DNA of 64,000 nucleotides from Hysterangium stoloniferum (taxonomy: Eukaryota > Basidiomycota > Agaricomycetes > Hysterangiales > Hysterangiaceae). A program made the translations under genes and the position numbers. Numbering within the stretch: position 1 is the first letter of the stretch; every line of letters starts with the position of its first letter. The notes under the pieces were generated by a model. The model was not told the DNA's origin, searched no databases, and saw only the letters and a list, made by a program, of their open reading frames with translations. Where the stretch lies: assembly GCA_015178975.1 (NCBI GenBank), contig WHVD01000002.1, forward strand, positions 868,001-932,000. Reading direction: 5' to 3'. Below, piece by piece: positions 10,199 through 21,809 of the stretch.

Positions 10199-11787
10199 CA
10201 GTGACCCAAAAAAGCATCCGGATGTTTGGTGAAATTGGAAAGATGGGTTTACAGCTCCAGAAATAAAATAGATAAAATTCTGAATAACTCAGAGGTAAGA
10301 GGTATACATCTGACCTACATGATGACATAAGCATGACATCATAACTTTCCTTATCAGGAAAGTAGGAAATTAATAATGGACATGGTGCATCTGGACACTT
10401 TTTTTGCTCTTGTAATTAATTACTAGTTTTTACCAGTTTCAGTATTTAGCGTACCCCCCCTTGGCCTTTAGTACTGCAGCAACCCTTCTAGGCATGCTCT
10501 TGATCAATTCAAGGCATTTCTCCCTTGGAATACCCTCCCATTCCACCTCCACTCTCTCCCAGAGCTCCATTATGCTCTTGGGTGCCTCAGGGTATGTTCC
10601 AAGCCTTCTCTTCAACTCCCACCATAAGTGTTCTATTGGATTCAGGTCTGGAGACTGTGCAGGCCAGTCTAAAACCTCCACCTGATGGTCCTTGAACCAA
10701 TCCTTGGCCAACTTGCAAGTATGTTTAGGGTCATTGTCCTGCTGGAAGACAAACCTTTCCCTGTCCATCCCATAATACTCCACTGTTTTGAAGATATAGT
10801 CCTCCAATATGTCCTTGTACATCTCCCCATCCATCCTCCCATCTATCTTGCACATGTACCCCACACCATGTGCTGTCATACATCCCCAAATCATTAGACT
10901 CCCCCCTCCAAATTTGATAGTTCCATTGATATGCTGCTGAGTGAGTGCAGAACCTGGTCTATTCCATACCCACAACCTCCCATCAGAGCCCAAACGATTG
11001 ATTTTGGTCTCATCTGAGAAGATAACCCTAAACCAGTCCTCCTCAGTCCAATGCTGGTACTTGATAGCAAACTCATATCAAGCCTTGATGTGTCAACAGG
11101 CAAGAAGAGGTCTTTTGGCCTTCACCACAGCCTTCAAATTCTCTTTCTTCAATGCATTTCTAATTGTCTGTGTGCAGACATTGAGGGAGAGGTGGGACTT
11201 GGCTTGGGAGGCCAACCTGTCCAGAGGTGATAGAACGAGCCAGGTGGTGATGATCCCTGGGGGAGAGTTTGGGAGGACAACCTCTGGAAGGTGTTGGAAG
11301 TGGACCAGGGAGTTGGGAGCGAATTTCTGATACTGTAGAGTGCCCAATATGAAGTTTAGAAGCAATTGTTCTGCAGGAGTGACCTTCCTGGAGAAGAGAA
11401 ATGACAGAGAGCCTTGTTTCAGTAGAGTGCTTCTTCATCATGTGGTGGGGTGGTGAATTGAGGCAAAGGTTCATGTAAATGTGTTATTTAAACATGTGGT
11501 CACATGACATTGTTGAACCTAACCAGAAATTCCCACAGTTATATGAACCTTATTGAGTTTCATGTATCAGTTGACAGAGCAAAAAAAATGTCCGGATGCA
11601 CCATGTCCATTGTTCATTTCCTACTTCCCTGATAAGGAAAGCTATTATGTCATGCTTATGTCATCATGTAGGTCAGATGTATACCTCTTACCCCTTATTT
11701 ATTCAGAATTTTATCTATTTTATTTCTAGAGCTGCAAACACATCTTTCCAATTTCACCAAACATCCGGACGCTTTTTTGGGTCACTG
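10199..11787 (-). mobile_element. Tc1-like DNA transposon 1, inserted in LTR D
   Basis: Starts CAGTGACCCAAAAAAGC and ends with its inverse, flanked by TA (10197-10198, 11788-11789). Terminal inverted repeats run about 215 bases. Their inner ends repeat the tip motif in opposite orientation (GCATCTGGACAC near 10390; TGTCCGGATGCACC near 11590). It encodes one transposase on the minus strand. At 1589 bp it has the usual Tc1 size. Confidence 0.95.
10439..11441 (-). pseudogene. DD34E Tc1-type transposase, broken
   Basis: The N-terminal paired-like helix-turn-helix starts at MMKKHSTETRLSVISLLQEG (11441 downward) with a GCPPKLSPRD linker. A middle piece near 11200-11093 reads LKKENLKAVVKAKRPLL. The catalytic half 10993-10439 has KFGGGSLMIWGC, FQQDNDPKHT and SPDLNPIEHLW. 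Exactly 34 residues lie between the second Asp and the Glu, so the family is DD34E. The C-terminus MPRRVAAVLKAKGGYAKY is the usual Tc1 end. The three parts lie in different frames, with breaks around 11200 and 11100-11000, so no full-length enzyme is made. The catalytic half itself is open over 184 codons. Confidence 0.92.
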
Positions 11788-13282
11788 TATGCCCATATAT
11801 ACTTATAGCCCATGGACTATTCCCTTTTCTTGTAATCCTGCTCTCGGTTAATCATGGCCTCTGATCGTATTGTAACCTTCCAGTTTCCAGTCAAGTTTAT
11901 TTGTCAGTAGTACTTCTGCTCTTCCCTTAGTTAGTAGTTTCTAGATGCCAATAACTTGTAGATAAACCCCCTGTAATGTAGCTACTAGGCAATCAGAATA
12001 TCGACTCAGAACACTCATATACATCTCTCATAGTCTCACTCTAAGTATCCCGCTCTCCACCTCTGCTTGCGCTCGCTCACCTCCAGTCTCTGACCCTTCA
12101 ACCCAACATGCAACTTATCCCTCGGTTTCCGATCAGTAACTCACCGAGAGGTTTCACTGATAGGACTAGTTTTTGCCTGCCTGAAATTTAAGGACACCTG
12201 ACAGTAACTTGTGAGGGCACAGCATATAAGCTGAAGCAAGTCCTTCCATTCGGTCCCCATCAGTCTACCAATATCAGTCAGTTTTCTGTTCTTAACACTA
12301 GTTCTCATCATTCTGGCAATAGTTCAGCAGGCACTGTAAGTTTGTTACTAGGAATATACCTAATAACATGCACATAATGGTCAGGTCATTATGACAGTCA
12401 CTAACATAGTTGTTCGATAACCAGTCTATACATAACTGAACACACTCAGAGTGTGAGGATTAAGATTGGACCTTGGATGATGTAGATGAAGATGTGTACA
12501 AAAGGCTGATATACATAAGCTCAATGTCGTAGAATGTAAAACTTCAACAAGTCTGCTGGGCGCCTGCTCAGATCCTGGGCAGCCGGGATCAGGCAAACCG
12601 GCACCTAGTCGGGCCGACAGGCCTGATTAGGATTTTCGGATTGTTCCGACATAGCAGACAGACTTTTTTCATTAAGAGGCGACGTACACTCTTGAGAATA
12701 ATGCCACCTAGGCTATGCGCAATGAAGATTATTGGGCGTTCCTACGGCAAATAGGAAGAAATTATCAGGACGCAACACAAACAACAGTGATTATCAGTCA
12801 GTGAACCTTAGTTTCTCCTGTTTCCCTAGACATGGAACGTTTTGCAAGGAAGTCCTTGACATGACCATGAAGATTTTGCTTAGACAATGAACCGGTTGTG
12901 TGGGCATCGTAACCATACGACAAAATGCGCTGTAGGTAAGGTGTGAGGGAGAAAGTCCCGCAGCCAAAGCTTCCCATTATCGGCTATCCAGGAGTCTTCG
13001 TGATCCCATCGAACCCATGAATAGCGACAATACTATAAATGCGAATTTTTTACGAATCGGACACTGATACGTTTGAGCTCGATCACTCACTCGACAGCAG
13101 GGGCCGTCCCTGGTACAAGCTCTGTAAATCCAAAACCGGGATCATTGTATGTATCCCCCGGTTGGTTCACTACATGGGGAGAGTTAGCACTTGTTATTTT
13201 TCTTTGGCAAAAGGATAGCGCAGGTTTGAAAAGAACGGCATGCTGAGATCGTATGGCGGTAGTAAGTAGGTGCTAAGGACGC

Positions 13283-13636
13283 GTGGCAGACGTGCGATAC
13301 GTTGGTCACTCCATGACTCGCTTCTCTGTACCCGAGGTGCACAGCCAGTACCTTGTTATTGAAGTATTAGTATTACGTTGTTTAGGGCCGAAGGTTGACC
13401 CTGATACATGTATGTATACACATATGCGCGGTGTCTTTTTTCCTCCTTTCGGACTGGTCAATACACATACAAGTAGACCACATGTCAATAGAATAATTCC
13501 CAGGAGTGTGGGGTACGTAGTGCAACAAGCTCTAGCTGCGGTTCAAAAGCTATTCGTTGAAAGAGGTTATCAGGCTCTGATCATTTTTCCAATCGTAAAG
13601 TTTATATTCAATTGTAATGCAGGGGGGGAAAGGTGA
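13283..13636 (+). CDS. Hypothetical 117-codon frame
   Basis: Open from a start at 13283 to 13636. The C-terminal part RSVGYVVQQALAAVQKLFVERGYQALIIF is amphipathic and could be helical, but no domain is recognised, and no introns, promoter or homologous copy in the window support it. A chance frame is quite possible. Confidence 0.2.
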   Translation: MADVRYVGHSMTRFSVPEVHSQYLVIEVLVLRCLGPKVDPDTCMYTHMRGVFFPPFGLVNTHTSRPHVNRIIPRSVGYVVQQALAAVQKLFVERGYQALIIFPIVKFIFNCNAGGER

Positions 13637-14184
13637 AGAAGACGGTGCGTCGTCGCGTCCTAGTGGCTTACAACCGCCTAAAAGCACGGAAAGTAACGAA
13701 TTTGCCATTTCAACCTCTTCCTCAGCGTCGACATTGTCCAGGTCGAAGAAGTGTGGATGTTATTGTCTGTTTCCAGGCACTTCCTCCTCGAGAGCCCCCT
13801 AACGTCCGAATAAATCGATGTTTGACAAGTCAGAATTCAACAATGAGCTGCAAGACCTGACTATGGAGAGATATCATCCGGGTTGAGATGTAGCATTCGC
13901 AGCATATCCATATGGGTGCTTTGGTGGGAATACTTGTGCGAGTCCTGGCGATGCCTACGTTGATTTTATTAAGCGGATGTCCAACCGCATGCTCAATGCA
14001 CCATTGTAACACCCAACGAACGAAGGATTGGACCGGTCGAGGAATGGGACACGCCGACGCATACGGTGGTGAGTTGCCAGAACCCACCATAATATGTATA
14101 TTAGGGTTATTAGGAAATTTTCCTGCTAGTAATGCTTTCCCTGGTGCAACTTATTGGAAGCCTGTCGTCAAATAGGCTCACTGG

Positions 14185-14335
14185 GTCCGGGTCATACGGG
14201 TTGATAGGACCACGGTGTATTGCTCGATGAACTAACGAACAGGATACATGGCTGGGCAGCGGAGAAAAACAGGATGATTACATAAGTAACTAAAGGTCCA
14301 CTGGTATGCCTGGGGCGCCAGGCTTACACTTATGC
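14185..14335. repeat. Dispersed non-coding repeat, copy 2
   Basis: Same block order as 4436-4640, including GGTTGATAGGACCACGGTGT and CTGGGGCGCCAGG (against CTGGGGGCACCAGG). It is diverged and carries no coding potential. Confidence 0.6.
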
Positions 14336-15769
14336 GCAATTCCACAGCCGTGATACAAGCGTAATGAGTCATGTACGAATTGCAGAGACAGCTAACATAT
14401 TTTCTTATGGCCTGTCTCGAAGGGAGTAGAGGGAGGGAGGATGACCGGTGAGGATTTGGAAAGCAATGCAAAAGATCAATTATTTCGTTAGGCTCAGTAA
14501 TAATTCAAGCTTCGACACATGCCTCCATCTACCTTTCCCTAATTTAAATAATAATAATAAATCTCGTTCGCATCATGTTGCATCTCTTTCGAAAAGGGAA
14601 CAAACAGAACAAAAAGAGAAAATTTGATTCCGAGCAAATACCACAACCCTCTCATTCTTCGCAACACACTTAATCCAAATGTCCCCAGGCGTACTCCTCG
14701 CCGTCAAATTCCTAAACGACTTCCCAGCAGAAACCATGCTGTTTATTCGCTTCTGGTATTGGACGCCTGGAACGATCGTTATACCAGAGCCGAAGCACCA
14801 CAGACCCACAAACATGTTTTTTTATGAGTACGGTTCATTTAGCATTGGACAAGATCATGGTCCCAATTCATTTTCTAATTTCTGACCACACGCATACGTG
14901 TGCAGGGAGTATTCAGATTCATTCCCACTTTTATACCTAGTCGGGGCTTTCTATAGTCTTGTGGTCGAACAAAAAAGATATCATTACCACCGACCCTTAG
15001 CGTTTCGAGTTTAAGTCTTCTTACCAGCAAAAACCGAGAAGCACTGTGAAGGTATGAATGGTGTCATCCAGCTTCGTCTAATTCGGAATATCTCCATGCG
15101 AAGAGCTGCATGGTTGGTAGTGGGAGAGCGTGAGCTCTCCGCGTATGCGACTCGCCACTCGGGAGAGCGGGTTTCCTTGTGGATTTACAACTTTCGCTCT
15201 ACTATTCCGCTATATTCACTCCTTTCCATTAATCCTAAGAATTATTTTTGCTTTACTACTAGTGTCATCAACCTGAGGGCGACGGTGGGTGGGTAAACTA
15301 ATTAGATAAACTTTATACGAATGTGAAGACCTTAGTGAACGAACTATTAGAGTAAACTGCAAGCCGGGGAACCACAGTATAAAATTTAACGACCCTTACA
15401 TTCTGTAATAAAACCACCTTTGATTAGACAATTTTCAGGCCAGATTGAATTCCCGAAGTAGCTATAGGAATCGCAGGATGAGGAGTTGTTGCGCGTACCA
15501 TACTAATATATATATATTAAGTTAATTTCCATATCCCATCCGTCTAAAAAGGGGTCCAAGCGCCATTATGCAGGCTACCTAGATTCGCTAGACTACCTCG
15601 TAAACTTTTGAAATCGGCCAGTATATAACGATCATGAAAAAGTAGCAGGCGAAGTCTCGCCGAACTCGCCAACACTCCTAGATGGTTTTAGACAGCATAT
15701 TTACTCATCTTCCCCTATTTCTGGTGTTGCACGGAACACGAGGAAAGTAGCTGATCTCGACAAGCCACA

Positions 15770-16097
15770 TGTAATCCTGGCCGTCTTACCACAGGCACAC
15801 ATTACCAATAGGATCCCCATTGTTCCACACAACTCTCTTTTGTTTTACCTAATCGCCTTTGTCTTCCGCCAAGCTGTCCCTTTGTTCTCTTACCTCGTGT
15901 CATCACCTCCATTGTCCTTTTGTTTCCCCCTATGTCTCTGATGCCACTCCTTTGTTCTGCCAAGATATATTAACCCATGATTAATGTAGTTACAAGCAGA
16001 AGCTTCTACCTGTATCTTTCGCATACTCTAACGACTCGAACAGAGAAAACTTAGTCCTGTCCGTACCGACCGAGTGAGGTCAATCGACGACCTTACA
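15770..16097 (+). mobile_element. Solo LTR, family E (fossil), copy 1
   Basis: TGTAATCCTGGCC at the start and GACCTTACA at the end, flanked by a perfect 5-bp duplication CCACA. The 3' part (GAAAACTTAGTCCTGTCCGT) matches the second copy at 29608-30006. No internal region exists in the window, so Ty1/copia and Ty3/gypsy cannot be told apart. Confidence 0.88.
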
Positions 16098-16284
16098 CCA
16101 CACCTGTTAGCTATGTGGACCAAATGGGATTGTTGCGCTGGTACAGGCAACGCACTCTCGTCGTTACATCTGTCATTTTTGTCACGGTCTTCCCTCCGCA
16201 ACCCTTCCGGATGGTTGACATGAAGAGATTGCTTCATCTGTTCTCCTTTACTAATGACACTAGGTTAGACACTACATGTACAGG

Positions 16285-16990
16285 GGCGGAACATACATAT
16301 TCAGGAGTATGGATTTAGGGTTCTGAGTGATGTGTGTTTTAATGAAGGTGACGAGTTGCTTCAAATGGGAAGTGGGTCCTCTGGTGCCCCATTCTCGACC
16401 AATTAGTGCGTGTGCGTGTGCGCGTGCCGGCACCATGGTAGCGTGTGAATCACACGTCCCTAAGCATTTACTCGCCAACATGTAATGCACGAAGTTGTGC
16501 TAAAGCAGCTTTTTGAGAAGACGGTAGCCACCCTTGTTAGAATCACGGTGCGCGAGCTATCATATCTACCCCCGCACAGGGCTAATTCTCCTAAAGACTA
16601 CCGCATTCCCACAATGTATATATAAGTATGCATAAGAATATTTTTCTTATTTTATCACTAAATGAGCCAAGAAAGCAATGTACCAACACACGACTACGAA
16701 ACGCAGATAGCACCGCCACAAGGGAGACGCTAGGGTGTATGAAGATACGCTCAGACAAAAACAAAAAACCTGAAGGATTGCGAGGCTTAAATAAAAGATA
16801 GTGAATATGAGGCTCCACCGGTGTATCCAAGGTGATGGTGTGGAGTAATCAAAGGACTCGGGCGATTTCTGAACGTTGAAGCCTCGTATTAACCAAAAAA
16901 TGGATGCACTCAGGGGTGTGGCTGTGGTTTACGACCTGACACTAGCATAATACCCATCAATGTTCATAACAATCATATTTTAAATGCGAT
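16285..16990 (-). repeat. Upstream flank of a lost F-box unit (unit 0)
   Basis: Blocks GGAACATACATATT, GGGTTCTGAGTGATGTGT, CGACCAATTAG and the CTGAAGGATTGCG stretch follow the same order as 20735-21200, upstream of F-box unit 2, and 29157-29600, upstream of unit 3. No F-box gene lies on its low-coordinate side. The array therefore once extended further left and lost a gene. Confidence 0.7.
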
Positions 16991-17006
16991 ACGCATGAAC
17001 TCAGTA

Positions 17007-17237
17007 TTACGTTTGACAATCACTATCACGTGGTTCGTCGACACCCTCGCATGACAGGGAGCGTTTCAAGTTGTAAAAAAATAGTTGAGTGGCCACTCGT
17101 CTCTGGCCACTTATGCCTGTTGGTTTTTCCCCAAGAATAGCATATATATCTCGTCGTAACGCTAGCCCAGACCCCACTCTCTCTTTGATGTTCGGAATTC
17201 GTGTTATGATTTCCTTGCTAGTGACACGCTTCGCCAT
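17007..17237 (-). CDS. Small conserved frame in the F-box-unit downstream flank
   Basis: A 76-codon frame starting MAKRVTSKEIITRIP and containing LRRDIYAILGEKPTGISGQ. Diverged, frame-broken copies of the same DNA lie at 21251-21530, and the start region alone at about 18713-18765. It is duplicated together with the F-box units. Function unknown; it may be an exon of a neighbouring gene or a chance frame in a duplicated flank. Confidence 0.3.
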   Translation of the reverse strand: MAKRVTSKEIITRIPNIKERVGSGLALRRDIYAILGEKPTGISGQRRVATQLFFYNLKRSLSCEGVDEPRDSDCQT

Positions 17238-17541
17238 TAAGCAAGGGGAGGTTTATTAACACTACAGTTTAGTAATTCTAATACCTTATAACGTCTTTAT
17301 TAGATATCCTTATTTCACCTATGCTTTGGCCATAAATACTAACAGAAGAATTAATTGTCACACCCTCAGTGCGTAAATCGGAATTCCCGAAGTACTAGTC
17401 GGCGAAATCGTCATACAAATATTGCCAAAGAAACCTCAATACAAACAGTTGGTATAATGCGACATGGGTGATAATTTATAGAATTGTGCGCAGCACTTTC
17501 GTTCTGATGGGAACGATGCCGCATATCGCAAGGTTGGCATC

Positions 17542-18545
17542 CTAGCGGTGCCTTAACCCGCCGTAATAAAAATCATCAGAGTACTTCATTCCCGTCCACA
17601 TCTCAAACGACTTCCTAGTGTCGTTACCTGAACCTCCGCCTCTTCTCTCGACTGTCGTATATCTGCGCGTGTTCTGGTCATGAACCCTCTGTATTTCGAT
17701 AATTTTTCTCTCCTCATTGAAATCATTCTCATCGTCATAAAATTCGACCCTGAGGCCTTCCAAAATGGATAGTATCGTGGTGACCTTTTCGCGTACAATA
17801 CTAGCGTCGGGTAACCGGAGTAAATCAGTGGACAAATAAAGGTATCGCAAGTTAGGAAATTTGTATATAACTGGCCGAACTAGAACGGAGGGGTTTGTCG
17901 GCGGAAACAGATGATAGGCTATTACCAACATACGTACAAATTGGTCTAAATCATGCCATTTCCCATGTAAGCGTATGGACGTCAAGTCCAAAACTCGGCA
18001 GCACTCCCAGTTCCATCAACGAGGAATAGCACTTTATCAAGACTTCAAGATAACTAATTCAGTCATGTGCAAGAGCAGAGAAAAGCATTTTGCGTCTAGT
18101 GGGGAGGTAAGCTCGAGGTGGCGAAGTTGTTTAGCGAAGCCAACGGGCAAAAGGTCTAATACCCCGGCTTGATACGGCCATATACTCAGGCTTTTCAAGC
18201 ACGGGAGGCTGTTTGGATGGAAAATACCCGTGAAACAAGTGATCTATTCAACGAAAGACTCGTTAACTCGTTATGCCTTCTGAAGAAGTTGAACATGATG
18301 TCTTGTGATTCATCGCCGCTAACCGGATGTATGCCTCCTCCGCCGTGAAGGGTAAGGCGTAAGAGTTCTGGTAAATGGACTTCGCGGGGTGTCGCAACTA
18401 AACTGCAAGGCATAAATCTCGTAGTTGTGGAGTGAGACGAAGGATAGTCAGGAGGTTCTCATCAAAATCTGGGCAGGAGTAGACCATGATAGATTCGGAG
18501 GTATACATTGGGTTAAAACGACATACAACCCACACCCATATTCAT
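17542..18545 (-). pseudogene. F-box protein gene, unit 1 (N-terminus missing)
   Basis: Minus-strand segments match units 2 and 3: ELLRLTLHGGGGIHPVSGDESQDIMFNFFRRHNELTSLSL (18370-18250 area), then 17991-17542 ending EMWTGMKYSDDFYYGGLRHR. This is the C-terminal leucine-rich-like part of an F-box protein. The F-box itself is absent: homology stops near 18545, and at 18713 the downstream flank of unit 2 starts. The reading frame is interrupted more than once. A product that recruits substrates to an SCF ubiquitin ligase would need the lost F-box, so this copy is a remnant. Confidence 0.8.
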
Positions 18546-19067
18546 ACCCAACGGTGAAAACAATGACGAGAACTGTGTCTTTGACTTTGACTTCGTACAT
18601 TTCCATCCGGATCCTGGCCGTGTAATAGGGGATGTCTTCTCAACGTCAATTTCCTGGTCTTCGTTTCGGTCTTGCTCATGATTGTTCAAGCTCGTTCCGA
18701 TACTCCCCACTTGATGTTCGGATTTCGTGTTCTGATTTCCTTGCTAGTGACACGTTTCGCCATTGGGCAAGGGGAGGTTTATTAACACTACAGTTTATTG
18801 ATTCTAATGCCTTATAACGTCTTTATTAGATATCCGTATTTCACCTATGCTTTGGTTATAAATACTAACTGAGGAATCAATTGTTACACCCTCAGTGCGT
18901 AAATCGGAATTCCCGAAGTACTAGTTGGTGAAATCGTAATATAAATATTGCCAAAGGAACTTCAGTACAAACAGTTGGTACAGTGCGACATGGGTGATAA
19001 TTTATAGAATTGTGGGCAGCACTTTCGTTCTGATGGGAACTATACTGCATATCGCAAGGTTAGCATC
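18546..19067. other. Junction between F-box units 1 and 2
   Basis: 18546-18712 is unassigned. From 18713 the sequence repeats the flank at about 17190-17540 (GATTTCCTTGCTAGTGACAC, ACCTTATAACGTCTTTATTAG-like blocks), which marks the tandem-duplication joint. It is downstream flank of unit 2 and non-coding as far as I can see. Confidence 0.65.
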
Positions 19068-20650
19068 CTAGCGGTTCCTTAACCCGCCGTAATAAAAATC
19101 ATCCGAGTACTTCATTCCCGTCCACATCTCAAACGGCGTCCTAGTGGTGTCCCGAGGATTTGATCTTCCACCGTTCCTCTCATTTGTGGTATATCGACAC
19201 ATGCTCTGGTCATGAATCCACTGTATTTCGATAGTTTTTGTGTCCTGCCCATCATGAAATTTGACCCTGAGGCCTTCCAAAAGGGTTAGTATCTCAGTAG
19301 CCCTTTTGCAGATAACACTAGAGCTGAATAAATTGTTGTACATAGAGAGATATCGCAGGTTGGGAAATTTGTATAACTGGCTGAGCTAGAACGCAAGCTT
19401 TGTCAAAGGAAACGGATCACAAGTTATTATCAGCATACGTACAAATTGGTAATCATGCCTCTCCTTATATAGGAGGTAACACATCAAGTCTAAAACTTGA
19501 AGATTCGGCAGCACGCTCAGTTCCATCAACGAGGAATAGCACTTTACCGAGACTTTCAAGATAACTAATTCAGCCATGTGCGAGAGCAGAGAACAGCATT
19601 TTGCATCTAGTGCCGCGGTAAGCTCGAGGTGGCGAAGTTGTTTACCGAAGCCAACGGGCAAAAGGTCTGATATCCCGGCTTCATACGGCTATATATCCAG
19701 ACTTCTCAAGCCGGGGAAGCTGTTTGTATGGAAAATACCGCGTGCAAGAAGTGGACCCGTCAATGAAAGGCTCATTAACTTGTTATGCCTTCTGAAAAAG
19801 TTGAACATGATGTCTTGTGATTCATCCTCCCTGAGAACCTCATTTCGGCCTTTTATGCTTTGAATGGTAAGGCGTAAGAGTTCTGGAAAATGTACATTGC
19901 GGAGTGCCGCAAGTAAAGGTTGTGCGTAGGGTATCCCGATATATAAATCACGTAGCCGTGGGGCGAGACAAAGAATGGTCAGGAGGTTCTGGTCGGCATT
20001 TGGGACCGGCTCCCAGGGGTAGACCGCAATGGAGAGTTGAGTAAGATATGAAAAGTGGAAGATCAAATCGAAATGTTATTATTTTATTATTCGCCATTCC
20101 GTCACAAAGCCCACCTGGAGCCATTCATTTAAACTATTGGAGGACACATCAAATTCATGAAGACACAGTTCTCGAATATGTCTGGGAACTATTTGCTTCA
20201 ACGTGTTTGCAAAATCCAGTGGTGATACAAAGTCGGTTTTGAAACCCGATGATATAAAGAAACGATGTAGGTTAACCATTAACCGCGTGGAAGGTAGCTA
20301 GACACGAGGCCTTCTCCTCTTTGCTTAGTTCCATTGCAGAATATGACTGATCATCTCGAAGGTACCTGCGTACTAAAATCTGACGTCCCGGCGACTCCAT
20401 TGAATGTTCCCCTGTGGTTATATCCAGCATGTGAACACGGGATGCGAGATCCCGTCGAGAAGCGATGTGTTCCCAAAGGCCCACATCCGAGAGCTGAGCA
20501 AAGATGACTCGATACCGGATATGCCACGGAATTATCAAATCTCTAAAACGTTTTTGAGTTACTGCCAAGTGTAATAAATCGCAGGGATTTTCAATTTCTG
20601 ATACAATGGCGTCCAAAATCTCTTGTGGTTGAGCACATAGCGTAGCAGCA
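19068..20650 (-). pseudogene. F-box protein gene, unit 2 (most complete copy, decayed)
   Basis: The F-box reads PQEILDAIVSEIENPCDLLHLAVTQKRF then IIPWHIRYRVIFAQL (20645-20500), the form common in basidiomycete F-box families. Then come a His/Leu-rich region with irregular leucine-rich repeats (LRDLYIGIPYAQPLLAAL, FPELLRLTIQS, MSLSLTGPLL, LRHLELTAAL, LEGLRVKFHD) and the C-terminus FEMWTGMKYSDDFYYGGL. By analogy it would bring a substrate to an SCF ubiquitin ligase. Compared with unit 3, a short deletion near 20283 shifts the frame (unit 3 stays open), and the acceptor of the intron near 20065-20125 reads TTTG where unit 3 has TTAG. Another frame change occurs near 19670-19690. The start is uncertain; an upstream exon may exist beyond a TTTAG near 20665. 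An intact gene is unlikely. Confidence 0.82.
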
Positions 20651-21250
20651 GCGATGTGAAAATACCTAAAGAATAGGAAACACGTTAGAAGCTGAATATA
20701 CAGCGGTGATATATTCTTAAATATGCAGCAGTGGAACATACATATTAAAGAGTAAGGCGTTAGGGTTCTGAGTGATGTGTTGAAGGGTGATGTGGGTTGC
20801 TTGTGGGCTCTCGGGTGCCCCGACCAATTAGCACGTGTACCTGTGCACGGATACTGGCTGACATGGTATTGCACTGAGATTTTCTAATAGGTTTTCGAGA
20901 AAAGGCTAGCTATTATTGTTAGAATCGCTCAGTTATTATCATGCATATGAAATATTTTTCTTATCTCATGAACCAGATGAAGAGATAAGCCGAAAAACAA
21001 TTTATTGACGCATAGCCACCAGACGCAAGTAACGACGGCACGAGGACGATGATGGGCTCAACAAAAAAACAAAGAACTTGAAGGATTACGCGTTTAAAAA
21101 AGTAAAGGGTGTTGGGTTTAAGGTGATAGTGTCTAAGGACTCGACTCGCCTAAATTCTGAACGTTTAACCAGAAAAATCATGAATGGTTTATGACGTACG
21201 TCCCACTAGCAGATCAATACCCTAATCAGTCACGTTTTATAAAAAATTTA
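20651..21250. repeat. Upstream flank of F-box unit 2
   Basis: Duplicated with the array: shared with 16285-16990 and 29091-29600, and in part with 660-745. A frame continues upstream of the F-box to about 20874, but its composition does not look coding. The promoter of unit 2 would be expected here; no clear TATA box can be assigned. Confidence 0.65.
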
Positions 21251-21809
21251 TTATAAATGCGAGATCCATGAGTTCAGTGTTATACAATCACTATCACGGT
21301 TTCGTCGACACCCTCGCATGACAGGGTGTGTTTCAAGTCGTAAAAAAATAGTTGAGTGGCCACTCGTCTCTGGCCACTGATACCTGTTGGTTTTTTCCCA
21401 AGAATAGCATGTATATCTCTTTGTAACGCCAGCTCGGACCCCACTCCCCACTTGATGTTCGGAATTCGTGTTCTGATTTCCTTGCTAGTGACACGCTTCG
21501 CCCATTAAGCAAGGGGAGGCTTATTAACACCAGAGTTTATTACGTCTAATACCTGATAACGTCTTTATTGGATATCCTTATTTCACCTATGCTTTGGTTA
21601 TAAACACTAACTGAGGGATCCATTGTCACACCCTCAGTGCGTGAATCGGAATTCCCCCAGTACTAGTCGGCGAAATCGTAATATAAATATTGCCAAAAGA
21701 ACTTCAGTACACGCAGTTGGTATGGTGCAACATGGGTGACAATTTATAGAATTGTGCTCAGCACTTTCGTTCTGATGGGAACGAGACTGCATATCGCAAG
21801 GTTAGCATC

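Larger units (their letters stand above)
9966..12297 (+). mobile_element. LTR family D copy (fossil), interrupted by Tc1-like element 1
   Basis: Both parts (9966-10198 and 11788-12297) align in order with the intact family D solo LTR at 38474-39199: TGTTGTAACTGTGTC at the start, TGGTTATGCTTTGATAC, CTAGGCAATCAGAATATCGA, GTGAGGGCACAGCA, and CTTAACA at the end. No target duplication is visible. It is more diverged than the 38-kb copy, hence older. Confidence 0.88.
12298..15769. other. 3.5 kb without a confidently recognised gene
   Basis: Contains a GC-rich segment at 12545-12660 with several short complementary blocks (CTGGGCAGCC, CGGGATCAGG, CAGGCCTGATTAGG) that might fold; no RNA family was recognised. 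It also holds the second copy of the 4.4-kb repeat (14185-14335), an inverted copy of the 151-250 repeat (15113-15172), and a few 60-117 codon frames without domain motifs. Confidence 0.4.

Noticed and set aside
12545-12660. GC-rich block that might be a structured RNA
   Set aside because: I could draw no consistent fold and recognised no family; kept only as a remark in the region note.
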